Below the pieces are notes generated by a model. It was given only the letters and a program-made list of their open reading frames with translations, was not told the DNA's origin and did not search any database. A DNA stretch of 64,000 nt from the NCBI RefSeq assembly GCF_032884065.1, contig NC_088881.1, positions 5,038,171 to 5,102,170 of the forward strand. Reading direction: 5' to 3'. Source of the stretch: Artemia franciscana (Eukaryota; Arthropoda; Branchiopoda; Anostraca; Artemiidae). Positions 20,890-30,650 of the stretch are shown in pieces. Every line of letters starts with the position of its first letter. Within the stretch, counting starts at the first letter, position 1. Made by a program: the position numbers and the translations under genes.

Positions 20890-21351
20890 ATGACAGAAGA
20901 AAAGGCCCAGGAAGCTGCTCAAAGAGTTAATTCAAAGAGAAATTTGAGTATAAATCTTACAATGGCAGAAGAAACAGGCAAGGAAGCTGCTCAAAGAGTA
21001 AATACCAAAAGGTTTGCGGCTAACAGAGAAAGTAAGAAAAGAAAGCTTGCCGAGGAATCACAAGAACAGCGTGAAAACAGGCTTGCGTCTCAAAGAGAAA
21101 TTACCATAAAAAATCGTGCCGAGGAATCACAAGAACAACGTGAAAACAGGTTCGCGGCTCAAAGAGAAATTACCAAAAGAAAGCGTGCCGAGGAAGCTGC
21201 TCAAAGAGTTAATTCAAAGAGAAATGTTTGTATAAATCCTACAATGGCAGAAGAAACAGCCGAGGAACCTGCTCAAAGAGTAAATGCCAAAAGGCTTGCG
21301 GCTAACAAAGAAAGTAAGAAAAGAAAGCGTGCCGAGGAATCACAGAGTTAA
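20890..21351 (+). pseudogene. Helitron N-terminal repeat ORF, first segment
   Basis: A 153-codon frame made of repeats such as AANRESKKRKLAEESQEQREN and units beginning with a fresh Met (TMAEETGKEAAQRVNTKR). It ends at a TAA in the repeat. The downstream repeats continue in other frames, so it is one of several broken pieces of the RepHel N terminus. The low-complexity basic/acidic composition suggests helices. No function is known for this segment. Confidence 0.6.
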
Positions 21352-22290
21352 TGCCAAAAGGCTTGCGGATTTGCGTCTCAAAGAGAAATTACCCATAAAA
21401 ATTGTGCCGAGGAATCACAAGAACAACGCGAAAACAGGCTAGCAGCTAAAAGAGAAATTACAAAAAAGAAAATCAAATCATTGAAGCATTGCGGCTAATA
21501 GATAAAGTAAGAAAAGAAAGCGTGCCGAGGAATCACAAGAAAAGGATGAAAACAGGCTTGTGTCTCAAAGAGAAATTACCAAAAAAAATCGTGCCGAGGA
21601 ATCGCAAGAACAACGTGAAAACAGGCTCGCGGCTCAAAGAGAAATTATCAAAAGAAAGCGTGCCGAGGAAGCTGCTCAAAGAGCTAATTCAAAGAGAAAT
21701 TTTAGTATAAATAATGGCAGAAGAAACAGCCGAGGAAGCTGATCAAAGAGTTAATACCAAAAGGCTTGCGGCTAATAGAGAAAGTAAAAAAAGAAAGCGT
21801 GCCGAGGAATCACAAGAACAGCGTGAAAACAGGCTTGTGTCTCAAAGAGAAATTACCAAAAAAACGTGCCGAGGAATCACAAGAACAACATGAAAACAGG
21901 CTCGCGGCTCAAAGAGAAATTATCAAAAGAAAGCGTGCCGAGGAAGCTGCTCAAAGAGCTAATTCAAAGAGAAATTTTAGTATAAATAATGGCAGAAGAA
22001 ACAGCCGAGGAAGCTGATCAAAGAGTTAATACCAAAAGGCTTGCGGCTAATAGAGAAAGTAAAAAAAGAAAGCTTGCCGAGGAATCACAAGAACAGCGTG
22101 AAAACAGGCTTGTGTCTCAAAGAGAAATTACCAAAAAAAATCGTGCCGAGGAATCAGAAGAACAACGTGAAAACAGGCTCGCGGCTCAAAGAGAAATTAC
22201 CAAAAGAAAGCGTACCGAGGAATCACAAGAACAACGTGAAAACAGGCTTGTGGTTCAAAGAGATAATGCCAAAGGAAAGCGTGCCGAGGA
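20890..22290 (+). repeat. Coding tandem repeats including repeated start-codon context
   Basis: Short ~66-69-bp units (GCCGAGGAATCACAAGAACA and variants) are nested in a longer unit. The longer unit contains TTCAAAGAGAAATTTTAGTA, then TAAATAATGGCAGAAGAAAC. The ATGGCAGAAGAAAC context recurs near 20,962, 21,243, 21,714 and 21,989. The last two long units (21,711 and 21,986) are about 275 bp apart and nearly identical. Confidence 0.8.
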
Positions 22291-23042
22291 ATCACAAGAG
22301 CAACCTGAAATTTATCGCCTGGCATTCAGGTATAGCCCAGTCGAGGATTATAGCTTCTTGAGTAGATGTGTTCAAATTGGGACTATGTCTAAAATTTGTC
22401 CCTATTGCAAGGCCTTGAAATTTGATAGTGAAACAATGGGAATGTGTTGCGATTCAGGATAAGTTAAACTTCCTCAACTGGCTTCACCACCAGAGCCAAT
22501 GAAGACTTTGCTTACTGGAACTACGTTAGAATCTAAGCGTTTTTTGTTAAACATCAGAAAATATAACTCATGTTTCCAAATGACGTTGTTTGGTGCCCAA
22601 ACCGAAAATCAAGATCAATCTATGCCTACTTTCAAAGTAAAAGGGCAAATTTATCATAGAGCAGGGTCCCTTCTACCATTCTCAGGCGAGAATCATAAAT
22701 GTTTACAATTGTACTTAATCAGTGATAGAAATTCTGAATTGAATGCACGTCGTGAAATTTCTCCCGACGTTGAAAGGACTATCGTTTCCCGATTGCAACA
22801 TCTTTTCCACGAAAATAATGATTTATTGCTCCTGTTCAAAACAGCAATCGATTTGGTGCCTACTGATACGCATAAAATTGTTATTTCCGCTGACAAAACA
22901 CCTACTGGCCAACATGTACGTAGATACAATGATCCAACTATCGACGAAGTGGCAATCGTTATGGTCGGTAATGTTTTTGCCTCAAGATATTGTTCTTCAT
23001 AAGCGAAACGCTCAGTCGGTAAGAATTGCTGAAACTCATTGA
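21989..23042 (+). pseudogene. Helitron RepHel N-terminal half
   Basis: From the last repeated ATG (21,989) the frame gives more charged repeats, then YRLAFRYSPVEDYSFLSRC, ICPYCKALKF and MGMCCDSG. TAA at 22,460-22,462 stands where copy 1 has AAA (GKVKLP). The same frame then continues PMKTLLTGTTLESKRF to HVRRYNDPTIDEVAIVMVG, the usual region before the nuclease. A frameshift near 22,970 and an in-frame TGA at 23,040 follow. Copies 1 and 3 lack the part after PTDTHK, so this is the only sample of it in the window. Confidence 0.75.
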
Positions 23043-23440
23043 TGCTACGATGCCCTACATTATCTTATCATTTTTTGGAATGGAGCCGACGGCTATCACT
23101 TTAATAATAAAATGATAGATCCATCCACTAACAAACAAATGGATAAGAAATGCAGCGCAATAAATGGTTATTACTATAGACTAATGATTCGTCAGGATGA
23201 AGACAATTATATTTTTAAATGCCGTCAATTGTTTCATCAATACATCGTTGATATGTATGAAAAGATTGAATCAGAACGTTTGCTATTTATCCGTCTGAAT
23301 CAGACCAAGCTCCACTCTGGACAATACATTTATTTGCGAGATGTAGTTGTAAATGACGGTAATACCACTAACGTTGGAAGATTAACGATTTTACCTTCGT
23401 CATGTGCTGGCAGTCCCCGTCATATGCATGGCTATGCTTA
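23043..23440 (+). pseudogene. Helitron replication-initiator region upstream of the HUH motif
   Basis: The open frame runs from CYDALHYLIIFWNGADGYH through KKCSAINGYYYRLMIR and FHQYIVDMYEKIESERLLF to GRLTILPSSCAGSPRHM. All of these are well-known landmarks of the Helitron_like_N domain. TAA at 23,439-23,441 follows MHGYA where a glutamine codon is expected before DATAYARLYGRPDLF. No frameshift separates it from the next piece. Confidence 0.82.
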
Positions 23441-23441
23441 A

Positions 23442-24003
23442 GATGCTACTGCGTATGCTCGTCTTTATGGTCGTCCAGATTTATTTATTACATTTATATG
23501 TAATCAATCTTGGAACGAGATACAACAGCTTTTACTTCAAGGACAATTGGCGGTTCATAGACATGACATTACGGCTCGTGTCTTCTTGCAAAAGTTGAAA
23601 TCACTGATAAACTACATAGTAAAATTTGAAGTGTTTGGGTCAGTGCGATGCTGGATGTACTCAGTAAAATGGCAAAAACGAGGATTGCCACACGCACATA
23701 TACTAATCTGGCTACATGATAAAATTACTTCTAATGAAATTGACGATGTGATTTTCGCTGAAATACCTGATGAAAATGTCGATGAGGGCTTATATGTTAT
23801 TGTGGTAAAAAAAAAATATGAAACATGGACCTTGTGGTGCACTGAATGAAAAATCACCATGCATGACCAAAGGAAGGTGCACAAAACAATATCCTCGACT
23901 TTTAGTACCCAACACAATTACTGGGACTGATGGTTACCCACAATATAGAAGATCTACTGAAGATGGTGGTAAAACAGTAATAACAAAGAAGCGTAACGGT
24001 AAC
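23442..24003 (+). pseudogene. Helitron HUH nuclease, truncated before the catalytic tyrosines
   Basis: The frame reads DATAYARLYGRPDLFITF, NQSWNEIQQLL and then KRGLPHAHILIWL. GLPHAHIL (23,682-23,699) is the metal-binding HUH motif of the Helitron replication initiator. That enzyme nicks DNA and forms a 5'-phosphotyrosine link. A lengthened A run near 23,810 shifts the frame, after which MKHGPCG, CMTKGRCTKQYPR and DGYPQYRR are readable. The coding sequence ends at ITKKRNG, before the YxxK-type tyrosine motif, and joins the degraded 3' terminus. The protein would be inactive. Confidence 0.85.
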
Positions 24004-24028
24004 GGCGAAGCGCCACACCAACAGCTAG

Positions 24029-24510
24029 TATAAAAATAAAAAAGCTAAAAAACTAAAAGAAAAGAAAAAACTAAAATAGAAAAAAAAAGAAAAATAAAAA
24101 AATTTAAAAAATAAAAAAAGGTAAAAACTAAAAAGAAAAATAAAGCTAAAAAAATCAAAAAAGCTAAAAAAAAGAAAAAACTAAAAAACAGAAAAAAGTA
24201 AAAAAAATAAATAAATAAAAAAGGTAAAAACTAAAAAGAAAAATAAAGCTAAAAAAAGTAAAAAAGCTAAAAAACTAAAAAAAGAAAAAACTAAAAAGCA
24301 GAAAAAACTAAAAAAGAAAAAAACAAAAAAAGAAAAACTAAAAAAAAAAAAGAAAAAAAGAAAAAAAAATATAAAAGAAAAAACTATAAAAACTAAAAAG
24401 GAGAAAAAAACTAAAAATTAAGGAAGAAAATGAAAATTAAAAAAGGAAAAGAAGAAAAAAACTAAAAAAGGAAAAAAATTAAAAAAACTAAAACGGAAAA
24501 AAAGATAAAA
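24029..24510 (+). repeat. A-rich, T-poor minisatellite
   Basis: Reiterated AAAAAGCTAAAAAACTAAAA and AAAAAGGTAAAAACTAAAAA words, resembling the payload of the non-autonomous Helitrons but more degraded. There is no coding sequence. Confidence 0.75.
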
Positions 24511-24948
24511 TCTATATATATATATAAATAAGTTGTATGCAAATTTTTTGTAAAAAGACGTTTGCATATGACGTCATTATAAGTATATTAAAGCCCAGGA
24601 CACCGGAATACAAATGACGACCGTGACACCGGGACACAGGGAATATAAATGACGACCGGGACACTCAAAGAAAAATTACGGACCGGGACACAAATGACGA
24701 CCGGAACACCGAGACACAGGGACACAACTACAACGGGGACGCTAAGGAGGGGCAGAGGGGGATATATAAATGACAAAATCACCATGAACAAAGCTCAAGT
24801 TCAATCATTAGAAAAATACGGTATAGATCTGAATACGGATTGTTTTTCCCATGGACAATTATATGTTGCAAGGTCAAGAGTCGGTAAACCTGACAATCTA
24901 TTTATATGCACAGACAATGGGACAGCAAAGAATGTTGTATATTCGCAA

Positions 24949-24990
<42 letters not shown>
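24511..24990 (+). mobile_element. Helitron fragment, 5' end to (AT)n, tail-to-tail with copy 3
   Basis: A 5' terminus variant (TCTATATATATATATAAATA then AGTTGTATGC) at 24,511 is followed by GACGTCAT, GACGACCGGGACA repeats and a helicase remnant. The remnant (about 24,775-24,945) has an open frame from INKAQ-like MNKAQVQSLEKYG to VVYSQ. An (AT)n array (24,950-24,990) runs directly into the 3' terminus of the opposite-strand copy 3. Confidence 0.7.
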
Positions 24991-24991
<1 letters not shown>

Positions 24992-25363
24992 TAGCTGTTG
25001 GGGTGGCGCTTCGCGCCACCCCAACACCTAGTTGGTGGGGCGCTTCGTGCCCCCCCAAGCCCCCCCGCGCGCGTAAGTCGTTACGCGCCATATTAGTTAC
25101 GCGCCATTGTAGTTGTGTCCCTGTGTCCCACCTGTGAATATAGATAGATTTATATATGTGTTTCAAACTACGTAAAGATTGCGAATATACAACATTCTTG
25201 GCTTTCCCATTGTCTGTGCATATACAAAGCCGTATGTAGTAATAATGACGTCATATGCAAACGCTCTTTTTACAAAAAAACAAACATGCATACACACAAC
25301 TTGTTTTTATATTGATAGATAGATAGATAGATACAATACAAATTAACTGCGTAAAACTTGCGA

Positions 25364-25656
25364 CTATACAACATTCTTCGCTGTCCAATTGTCGCTGCAT
25401 ATAAATAGATTGTCAGGTTTACAGACCCTCGAACATGCAACGTACAATTGTCCATGGGGAAAACAATCAGTATTAAGATCTATACCACATTTTTCAAATG
25501 ATTGACCTTGAGCTTTGTTAATGATGATTGCAAAGGCTAATTGAATTGGGAATTGCAATCTTTTAAATTGAAAAGGCAGATCCGTTGGAATCATGGGAAT
25601 GCGATTAATAAGAACAGCCTCACCCTCAAAAGGCCCTGTCAAGATTGTGGCCTCTA
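25364..25656 (-). pseudogene. Helicase C-terminal segment of copy 3
   Basis: After the A-run frameshift at about 25,675 the frame resumes with MENLIEATILTGPFEGEAVL, then LAFAIIINKAQGQSFEKCG and YVACSRVCKPDNLF. This is the motif V/VI end of the Pif1-like helicase. A Gly-to-Cys change (VGKP to VCKP) and the frameshift mark it as decayed. Confidence 0.8.
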
Positions 25657-26745
25657 TTAGGTTTTCCATTGTTTTTTTTTTACGGCAAGTCGCGTGCCTT
25701 TGCAAATCTTTGGTGGGTTGATATTTCTTAAAAGTATTATTGGTACGCCTATTTTTAGTTGTAGCACGTGTGGTGGAAACCCTGAAGGATCTATGGAATT
25801 TAAAAATTCAGATGGATAATTAACCGCTTCATTTGGTTCCAAAACTGTGTCGACTGACTTGTAAAGGACTGCCTGGTCTCGAATCTTGGTCAAAACAATA
25901 TTGTTGATTTCGTGGACGTCTATATTTTTGGGTGCGAGAATCTTTCTTTCACTTAGCCATTCATTATTTTTATAATTTTTTAGAATATTCGGAAATACTT
26001 TTTCAATCAATTCATTTTTGGACGTCACTAAATTACAGAAATCAGCAGATAGTTGTATACGTCCTGAAATTGAGTCTACTGGGAGCTTTCCGTTTCCAAT
26101 TGCCAGCAATTGATCTGAAAATGTTTGACCAGAGTCATCGTTTTGCAATCGGACACGCATATTTGTAGTTAATTTTAATATTTTTACGTGTGCCCATAAA
26201 TTAGAATTTTTCAGGCAAGCATTCATTTCGTCTGCAGGAGTTGATTTAGGTATTATAGGTAATGTTTGCCTGAAATCTCCCGCAAGCAATATTAATGTGC
26301 TGCCAAAGGGTTTCGACTTCCCTCTCAAATCTTTCGAGTATTGATCCAGAGCCTCGAGCGATTTTTTGTGTGCCATTGTGCACTCATCCCAAATAATAAG
26401 TTCGCATTGCTGCAATACTTTACCCATCCCAGATGATTTGAAAATATTGCACGTGGGAGTTTCTGTAGAATGCAAATTCAGAGGCAATTTCAAAGCGGAA
26501 TGAGCAGTTCTTCCAACAGGCAGCAATGTTGCAGCTATTCCGGACGACGCAATTGCCAACGCTATATCATTTTTTGATCGAATTGATGCCAGAATCAGTT
26601 TTATCACAAACGTTTTACCAGTACCTCCTGGCGCATCCAAAAAGAAAATTTTTCCAACGTTGTTATCGACACAATGCATTATCGTATAATAAATGTCTTT
26701 TTGTTCCGACGTTAACTTGGAAATTTTATTTTGTACATACGACAA
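25657..26745 (-). pseudogene. Pif1-like helicase core of Helitron copy 3
   Basis: A 362-codon frame starts in the linker (SYVQNKISKLTSEQKDIY) and contains Walker A GGTGKT, IASSGIAATLLPVG, DECTMAHKKSLEALDQ (Walker B) and GDFRQTLPIIPK. It ends at VKKKQWKT because of an A-run frameshift. It is close to copy 1 at protein level and keeps Lys where copy 1 has its stop ([10 protein letters not shown]). Upstream the frame is separated from the rest by TAA in place of TAC (Tyr). The domain would bind and hydrolyse ATP if expressed, but no intact RepHel can be made. Confidence 0.88.
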
Positions 26746-26760
26746 TAGATCACTCGTACT

Positions 26761-27135
26761 TTAACTTTGTTCACGCTCCAATTCTACACATGTCGAAACA
26801 GCAGCGATACGGTTAGGTGAAGGCATTCCCAAATCCTGAAGAGGTTTGTTTGCCATACGTACGCACAAATCTTCTATAATAACTAAAGTGTAGTTATAAA
26901 TTTCTGATGTAAAATCAAAAGTCATATCTGACGTCTCTAACTGTTTTCGATGGAGTATATCTTCGGACATTTTTGACTTATATTTTTCCAATAACTCTGT
27001 AGGAGCTGATGGAGAGCAAGTTGTTAAAATGATGCCAAACAATGTACGAATTTGACTTGGGGTTGACGTTTCGCACACGTCATTGATGCAGTTATCCCAG
27101 TGTTGGTCATTCTCCAATAATTCAGACCTTGGCAT
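26761..27135 (-). pseudogene. Linker between nuclease and helicase, copy 3
   Basis: The frame reads LLENDQHWDNCINDVCETST to CVELEREQS. It corresponds to the region between LRTVNG and the helicase in copy 1, and ends at the TAC-to-TAA nonsense change just before STSDLLSYVQ. A one-base shift near 27,120 separates it from the upstream ORF. Confidence 0.8.
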
Positions 27136-27845
27136 GCACTACGGTAAGTGTCATGTATAGTACCGTTTACAGTTCTCAAATACTCAAAGGATGTCGGACC
27201 GGGTACATTCACCAAAAGCAGGCGTAGAAAGAAGCATTCATGTTGATTGGGGTGAACGGTGTAGAGTCTTCCTATCGTGGTATCTTTGAAGATGGTAGGT
27301 TGGCCGTCGACTGACTTACCCTGTTTATAAATTTGCCCTTTTACTTTGAAAGTAGACATAAATTGATCTGGATTTTCGATTTGGGCTTCAAACGACGTCA
27401 CTTGGAAACATGAGTTGTATTTTCTGATTTTTGACAAAAAACGCTTAGATTCTGACGTAGTTCCAGCAAGGAAAGTCTTCAATGGCTCTGGTGGTGCAGC
27501 CAATAGAGGAAGTTGATTCCTCGGCACGCTTTCTTTTCTTACTTTCTCTATCAGCAGCAAGCCTGATTTCTTGCTGTTCTTGTGATTCCTCAGCACGCCT
27601 TCTTTTTTCACTTTCTCTTTTAGCAGCAAGTCTGCTTTCGCGTTGCTCTGGTAGTTCCTCGGCACGCTTTCTGTTCTTTCTTTCTCTATCAGCCTCAAGC
27701 CTGTTTCCTTGCTGTTCTTTTGATTCCTCGGCACGCTTTCTTTTCTGACTTTCTCTATCAGCAGCAAGTTTTTTGGCATAGACTCTTTGAGCATCTTCAT
27801 CGGCTTTGCCATTGTAAGTTCATCAGTCATTTTAAACTTAAACAT
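27024..27845 (-). pseudogene. RepHel N terminus of copy 3, joined by deletion to the post-nuclease region
   Basis: It starts MFKFKMTDELTMAKPMKMLK, in frames overlapping four ~69-bp charged repeats. It then continues PLLAAPPEPLKTFLAGTTSE to FKVKGQIY. There it jumps to KQGKSVDGQPTIFKD, RLYTVHPNQHECFFL and LRTVNGTIHDTYRSACQ, so the nuclease has been deleted. The left breakpoint (after GQIY) is ~70 residues upstream of that in copy 1 (after DLMP). The right breakpoint differs by about 17 bp. The tail beyond SACQGLNYW is out of frame. Confidence 0.82.
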
Positions 27846-27888
27846 TAATAGATTTCTACGTGAACATATATGTCTTAAATATCTTTAA

Positions 27889-28018
27889 TGACGTCACCGT
27901 CATAGCAAAAATGACGACAACTAACTTTATGATTAAATATCTTTAATGACGTCAACGTCAAAGCAAAAATGACGACAACTAACTTCATGACGTCAGTCAA
28001 TACAGAAACATGACGTCA
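27889..28018 (-). promoter_or_regulatory. Leader of copy 3 with four TGACGTCA sites
   Basis: TGACGTCA at 27,889-27,896, 27,947-27,954, 27,988-27,995 and 28,011-28,018 (the site is palindromic). A ~60-bp unit with ATCTTTAATGACGTCA and ATGACGACAACTAAC is duplicated. The position relative to the N-terminal ORF matches the leader of copy 1. Confidence 0.5.
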
Positions 28019-28069
28019 CCTGACAGACAGACAGACACACAGACAGACAACTTATTTTTATATATATAG

Positions 28070-28072
<3 letters not shown>

Positions 28073-28141
<69 letters not shown>
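28073..28141. repeat. (AT)n array
   Basis: About 70 bp of AT dinucleotides lies immediately outside the 5' end of Helitron copy 3. Confidence 0.9.
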
Positions 28142-28146
<5 letters not shown>

Positions 28147-28519
28147 TATCTATATTCACGGGTGGGACACAGGGACGCAACTACAATGGCGTGTAACATG
28201 ACGTCTTATTCATAGAGGCAACAATGTTGAAAGGGCCTTCTGAGGGTGAGGCTGTTCTTGTTCCTCGCATTTCCATGATTCCAACGGATCAGCCTTTTCA
28301 ATTTAAAAGATTGCAATTCCCAATTCGATTAGTATTTGCAATCACCATCAAGCGCAAGGGCAATCATTAGAAAAATGCTGTATAGATCTTAATACGGATT
28401 GTTTTTCCCATGGACAATTACATGTTGCGTGCTCAAGAGTCGGTAAACCGGACAATCTATTTATATGCACAGGCAATGGAACAGCGAAGAATGTTGTGTA
28501 TCCACAAGTTTTACGCAGT
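28142..28519 (+). pseudogene. Helicase C-terminal fragment, frame broken
   Basis: Starts with part of the Helitron 3' block (CTATATTCACGGGTGGGACA) and then, from about 28,216, the helicase end. The readable parts are GPSEGEAVLVPRISMIPTD and FQFKRLQFPIRLVFAITIK. There a deletion in AACAAAGCTCAAGG shifts the frame. GTTTTACGCAGTTAA ends it. The order (3' block before coding end) shows a rearranged relic. Confidence 0.72.
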
Positions 28520-28545
28520 TAAAAATTAGCACATATCCGTTGTAT

Positions 28546-28603
28546 ATATATGAGAATCCATATATAGAAGGCTGCCACGTGCAATTAGACTGGTCCCAGC
28601 TAG
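28546..28603 (+). mobile_element. 3' end fragment of Helitron-like family 2
   Basis: ATGAGAATCCATATATAGAAG to GGTCCCAG and CTAG (28,600-28,603) matches the 3'-terminal repeat of the next element (29,300-29,381). It is followed without any spacer by the TC of that element. Confidence 0.6.
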
Positions 28604-29381
28604 TCTATATATATAAATCTGTAGTGTCCTTTCGTCTTTACGGTACACCGTTACACGGTATTACCGTTATTACCGTTACACAAGCTCAAAAATTTGAGGC
28701 TCTTTTTAAATTTTATTAAATTGCTTAAAATGTGAAAAACTGGTGATTGCACAAATATTTCAATATATTTTAACAATGGATTAAAGAAATTCGAAAACCT
28801 TAAAACAGAAAACCAAAAGTTTGAAGTTTAGTAGAAATTGTTGAAGTTTAGAATGCTTGCTGCTCAAAGAAAATTTGTCAAAGTGTCAATTAATGTCAAA
28901 AAGAAATTACTATTAAATTGCTGAAAATGTAAAAAAAAAACTAGTGATAGCACAAATATTTCTATATTTTTGACAATGGATTAAAGCAATTCGAAAACCT
29001 TAAAACCGAAATCTAAACCCATTTACGTCATCAATTCGATCCAAAAATGACATAGCGTTGCCAGGATCCAGAACATCCAGGATCCAGAATCCATATATAG
29101 AAGCCTGCCGCGTGCCATGATGGGGCCTGGCAGCGAAGCAGACAAGACCCAGCACTGTCTACGGTTAGAAGACAAGGGACAATGAGAATCCATATATAGA
29201 AGCCTGCCACGTGCCATTCTGGGGCCCAGCACCGTGCTAGGGTCCCTGGGGACCAGTGACAGAGCCGCAGGGACCCAGAACTGTCTGTGGTTAGAACATA
29301 AGGGACAATGAGAATCCAAATGTAGAAGCCTGCCACGTGCCATGCTGGGGTATGGCGACGAAGCCGCCGGGACCCAGCTAG
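28604..29381 (+). mobile_element. Non-autonomous Helitron-like element, family 2 (778 bp)
   Basis: It begins TCTATATATATAAATCTGTA and ends GGGACCCAG plus CTAG (29,378-29,381), followed by T. A short GC-rich stem (GGCG/CGCC around ACGAAGC) lies just before the end. It has no coding sequence. Inside, CACAAATATTTCAATATATT-like and TTCGAAAACCTTAAAAC words occur twice (about 28,750-28,830 and 28,950-29,010), a partial duplication. The last ~300 bp are tandem repeats. The termini obey Helitron rules, but no autonomous partner is in the window. Confidence 0.65.
29085..29381 (+). repeat. GC-richer tandem repeat forming the family-2 3' end
   Basis: About three units begin GAATCCATATATAGAAGCCT and GCCACGTGCCAT, and contain GGGACCCAG and GGTTAGAAGACAAGGGACA-like sequence; starts are near 29,088, 29,188 and 29,311. 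The terminal unit ends in CTAG and could provide the terminator, so extra units mean spare terminators. Confidence 0.65.
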
Positions 29382-29394
29382 TACTGTTATAAAA

Positions 29395-29465
29395 ATTATG
29401 TTTTTTAGAGTTTCGGTTACAATTGAGCCGGGTTGCATCTAACTAAAAGTTCGTTACCAAAAACT
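29395..29465 (+). repeat. Fragment of the 3' end of repeat D
   Basis: TTTTTAGAGTTTCGGTTACA, GAGCCGGGT and GTTCGTTACCAAAAACTGTTT match the 3' ends of repeat D at 49,036-49,110 and 59,088-59,157. Confidence 0.65.
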
Positions 29466-30211
29466 GTTTGAAAATTTTATACCGGGTTTCAGGTATATCC
29501 GAAGATCTGATTAATCCGATGATTCCTGGTGTTATTAAAAATGGAGTTATTTGTAAGAAATGATTCTATTTTAAAAACTATTTTGTTTTTAATTACAAAA
29601 GGCAATAAACGTAGCAGTTCCCTTTATTAACAGGCCGCAGTAACCAGTCCGAAAATCAGTGCAGGGGCGAGCCAAGCTCGTAATCAAGCGTCAGTTAATT
29701 CAGAATAAATTAACTCACAGGGATGATTCACAATGAATGAAGGAACCTAGGAACAAGGAAAGTGTAACCAACTATTCCTCGCAATTTGCGGGTAACTTAA
29801 TACCGGCAGGTACAATACGTCACTTGTGGGAGACTCCTTCTCCTCTTCTGCTTATTCCTAGCACGCTTTTTAATTATATGAAATCAAAAAGTATCTATGG
29901 TCATTGAAATAATCCGAGTTTAAACCACTGAATTAATGCAGGTTTAAAATCCAAAAAAATATATTCACTCTGAATCTAGGTCAAGTTGAGCCATAGCAAA
30001 TATTATTAAATAAAAACTGAATTACCTGCGGCCACTGAATTGATTCAATTTCACAGCACTGAATTAATAGAAGTCAAAAATAGGCTTTAATATCCAATAG
30101 ATCGAAAGAGGTGTTATTCCTGGAGATGGGAGGGGATATTGGAGAAATTTTCTATGAGGGTTCTTCCTTGAAAGCAAAAGCTGTATTATAGAAGGATAGC
30201 TGGATTTCCCG
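29466..30211. other. Non-coding, no recognisable feature
   Basis: There is no gene. A ~45-bp stretch at 29,562-29,607 matches 19,262-19,315. The remainder looks unique. Confidence 0.4.
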
Positions 30212-30650
30212 GGATTATTAAATAAAACAAATAGAAATTAAATAAAAACAATAAGTTTTACTCAACTGAAAATAAGGAGCAGCATCATAACTTAAAACCA
30301 ACAGAAATTAAATAAAAACAACAAGTTTTATTCAACTGAAAATAAGGAACTACATCACAACTTAAAACAAATAGAAATTAAATAAAAACAACAAGTTTTA
30401 TTCAATTGAAAATAAGGAACATCATCACAAACGTAAATTGAATTAAAACAACAAATTTTACTCAACTGAAAATAAGGGACAGCATCATAACTTAAAACAA
30501 ACAGAAATTAAATAAAAAGAACAATTTTTATTCAAGTAAAAATAAGGAGAAGCATCACAACTTAAAACAAATAGATATTAAATAAAAACAATAAGTTTTA
30601 TTCAACTGAAAATAAGGAACAGCATCACAACTTAAAATAAACAGAAACTA
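30212..30650 (+). repeat. ~70-bp minisatellite derived from repeat D 5' end
   Basis: About six units contain AGAAATTAAATAAAAACAAC, AAGTTTTATTCAACTGAAAA and TAAGGAACAGCATCACAAC followed by TTAAAAC. The unit resembles the first ~70 bp of repeat D. After the last unit the sequence continues into ATTACGTGTGTAAGGGGGTT, i.e. the next part of repeat D. Confidence 0.8.

Larger units (their letters stand above)
20823..24028 (+). mobile_element. Helitron copy 2: HUH nuclease kept, helicase lost
   Basis: The coding sequence runs from a repeat-rich N terminus through the Helitron replication-initiator region. It then breaks off at about 23,995-24,005, directly in front of a degraded 3' end (GGCGAAGCGCCACACCAACAG then CTAG at 24,025-24,028). 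The standard 5' TC terminus is not recognisable, so the start is approximate. The deletion removed the second half of the nuclease and the whole helicase. Confidence 0.75.
24991..28070 (-). mobile_element. Helitron copy 3: helicase kept, nuclease deleted
   Basis: On the minus strand, the 5' TC is at 28,070-28,069 with TATATATAAAAATAAG and GTCTGT repeats. The 3' hairpin ends in CTAG at 24,994-24,991. The layout matches copy 1: TGACGTCA-rich leader, repeat-coding N terminus, deletion of the nuclease, Pif1-like helicase, and an internal second 5'-like end (TATC repeats at about 25,315-25,335) before the shared 3' module. Its lesions differ from those of copy 1, so the two decayed independently. 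Confidence 0.88.

Noticed and set aside
29023-29438. Overlapping minus-strand ORFs with repeated PRxxARGRLLYMDS-type units
   Set aside because: They translate the tandem repeat at the end of the family-2 Helitron; the frame is a by-product of unit length.
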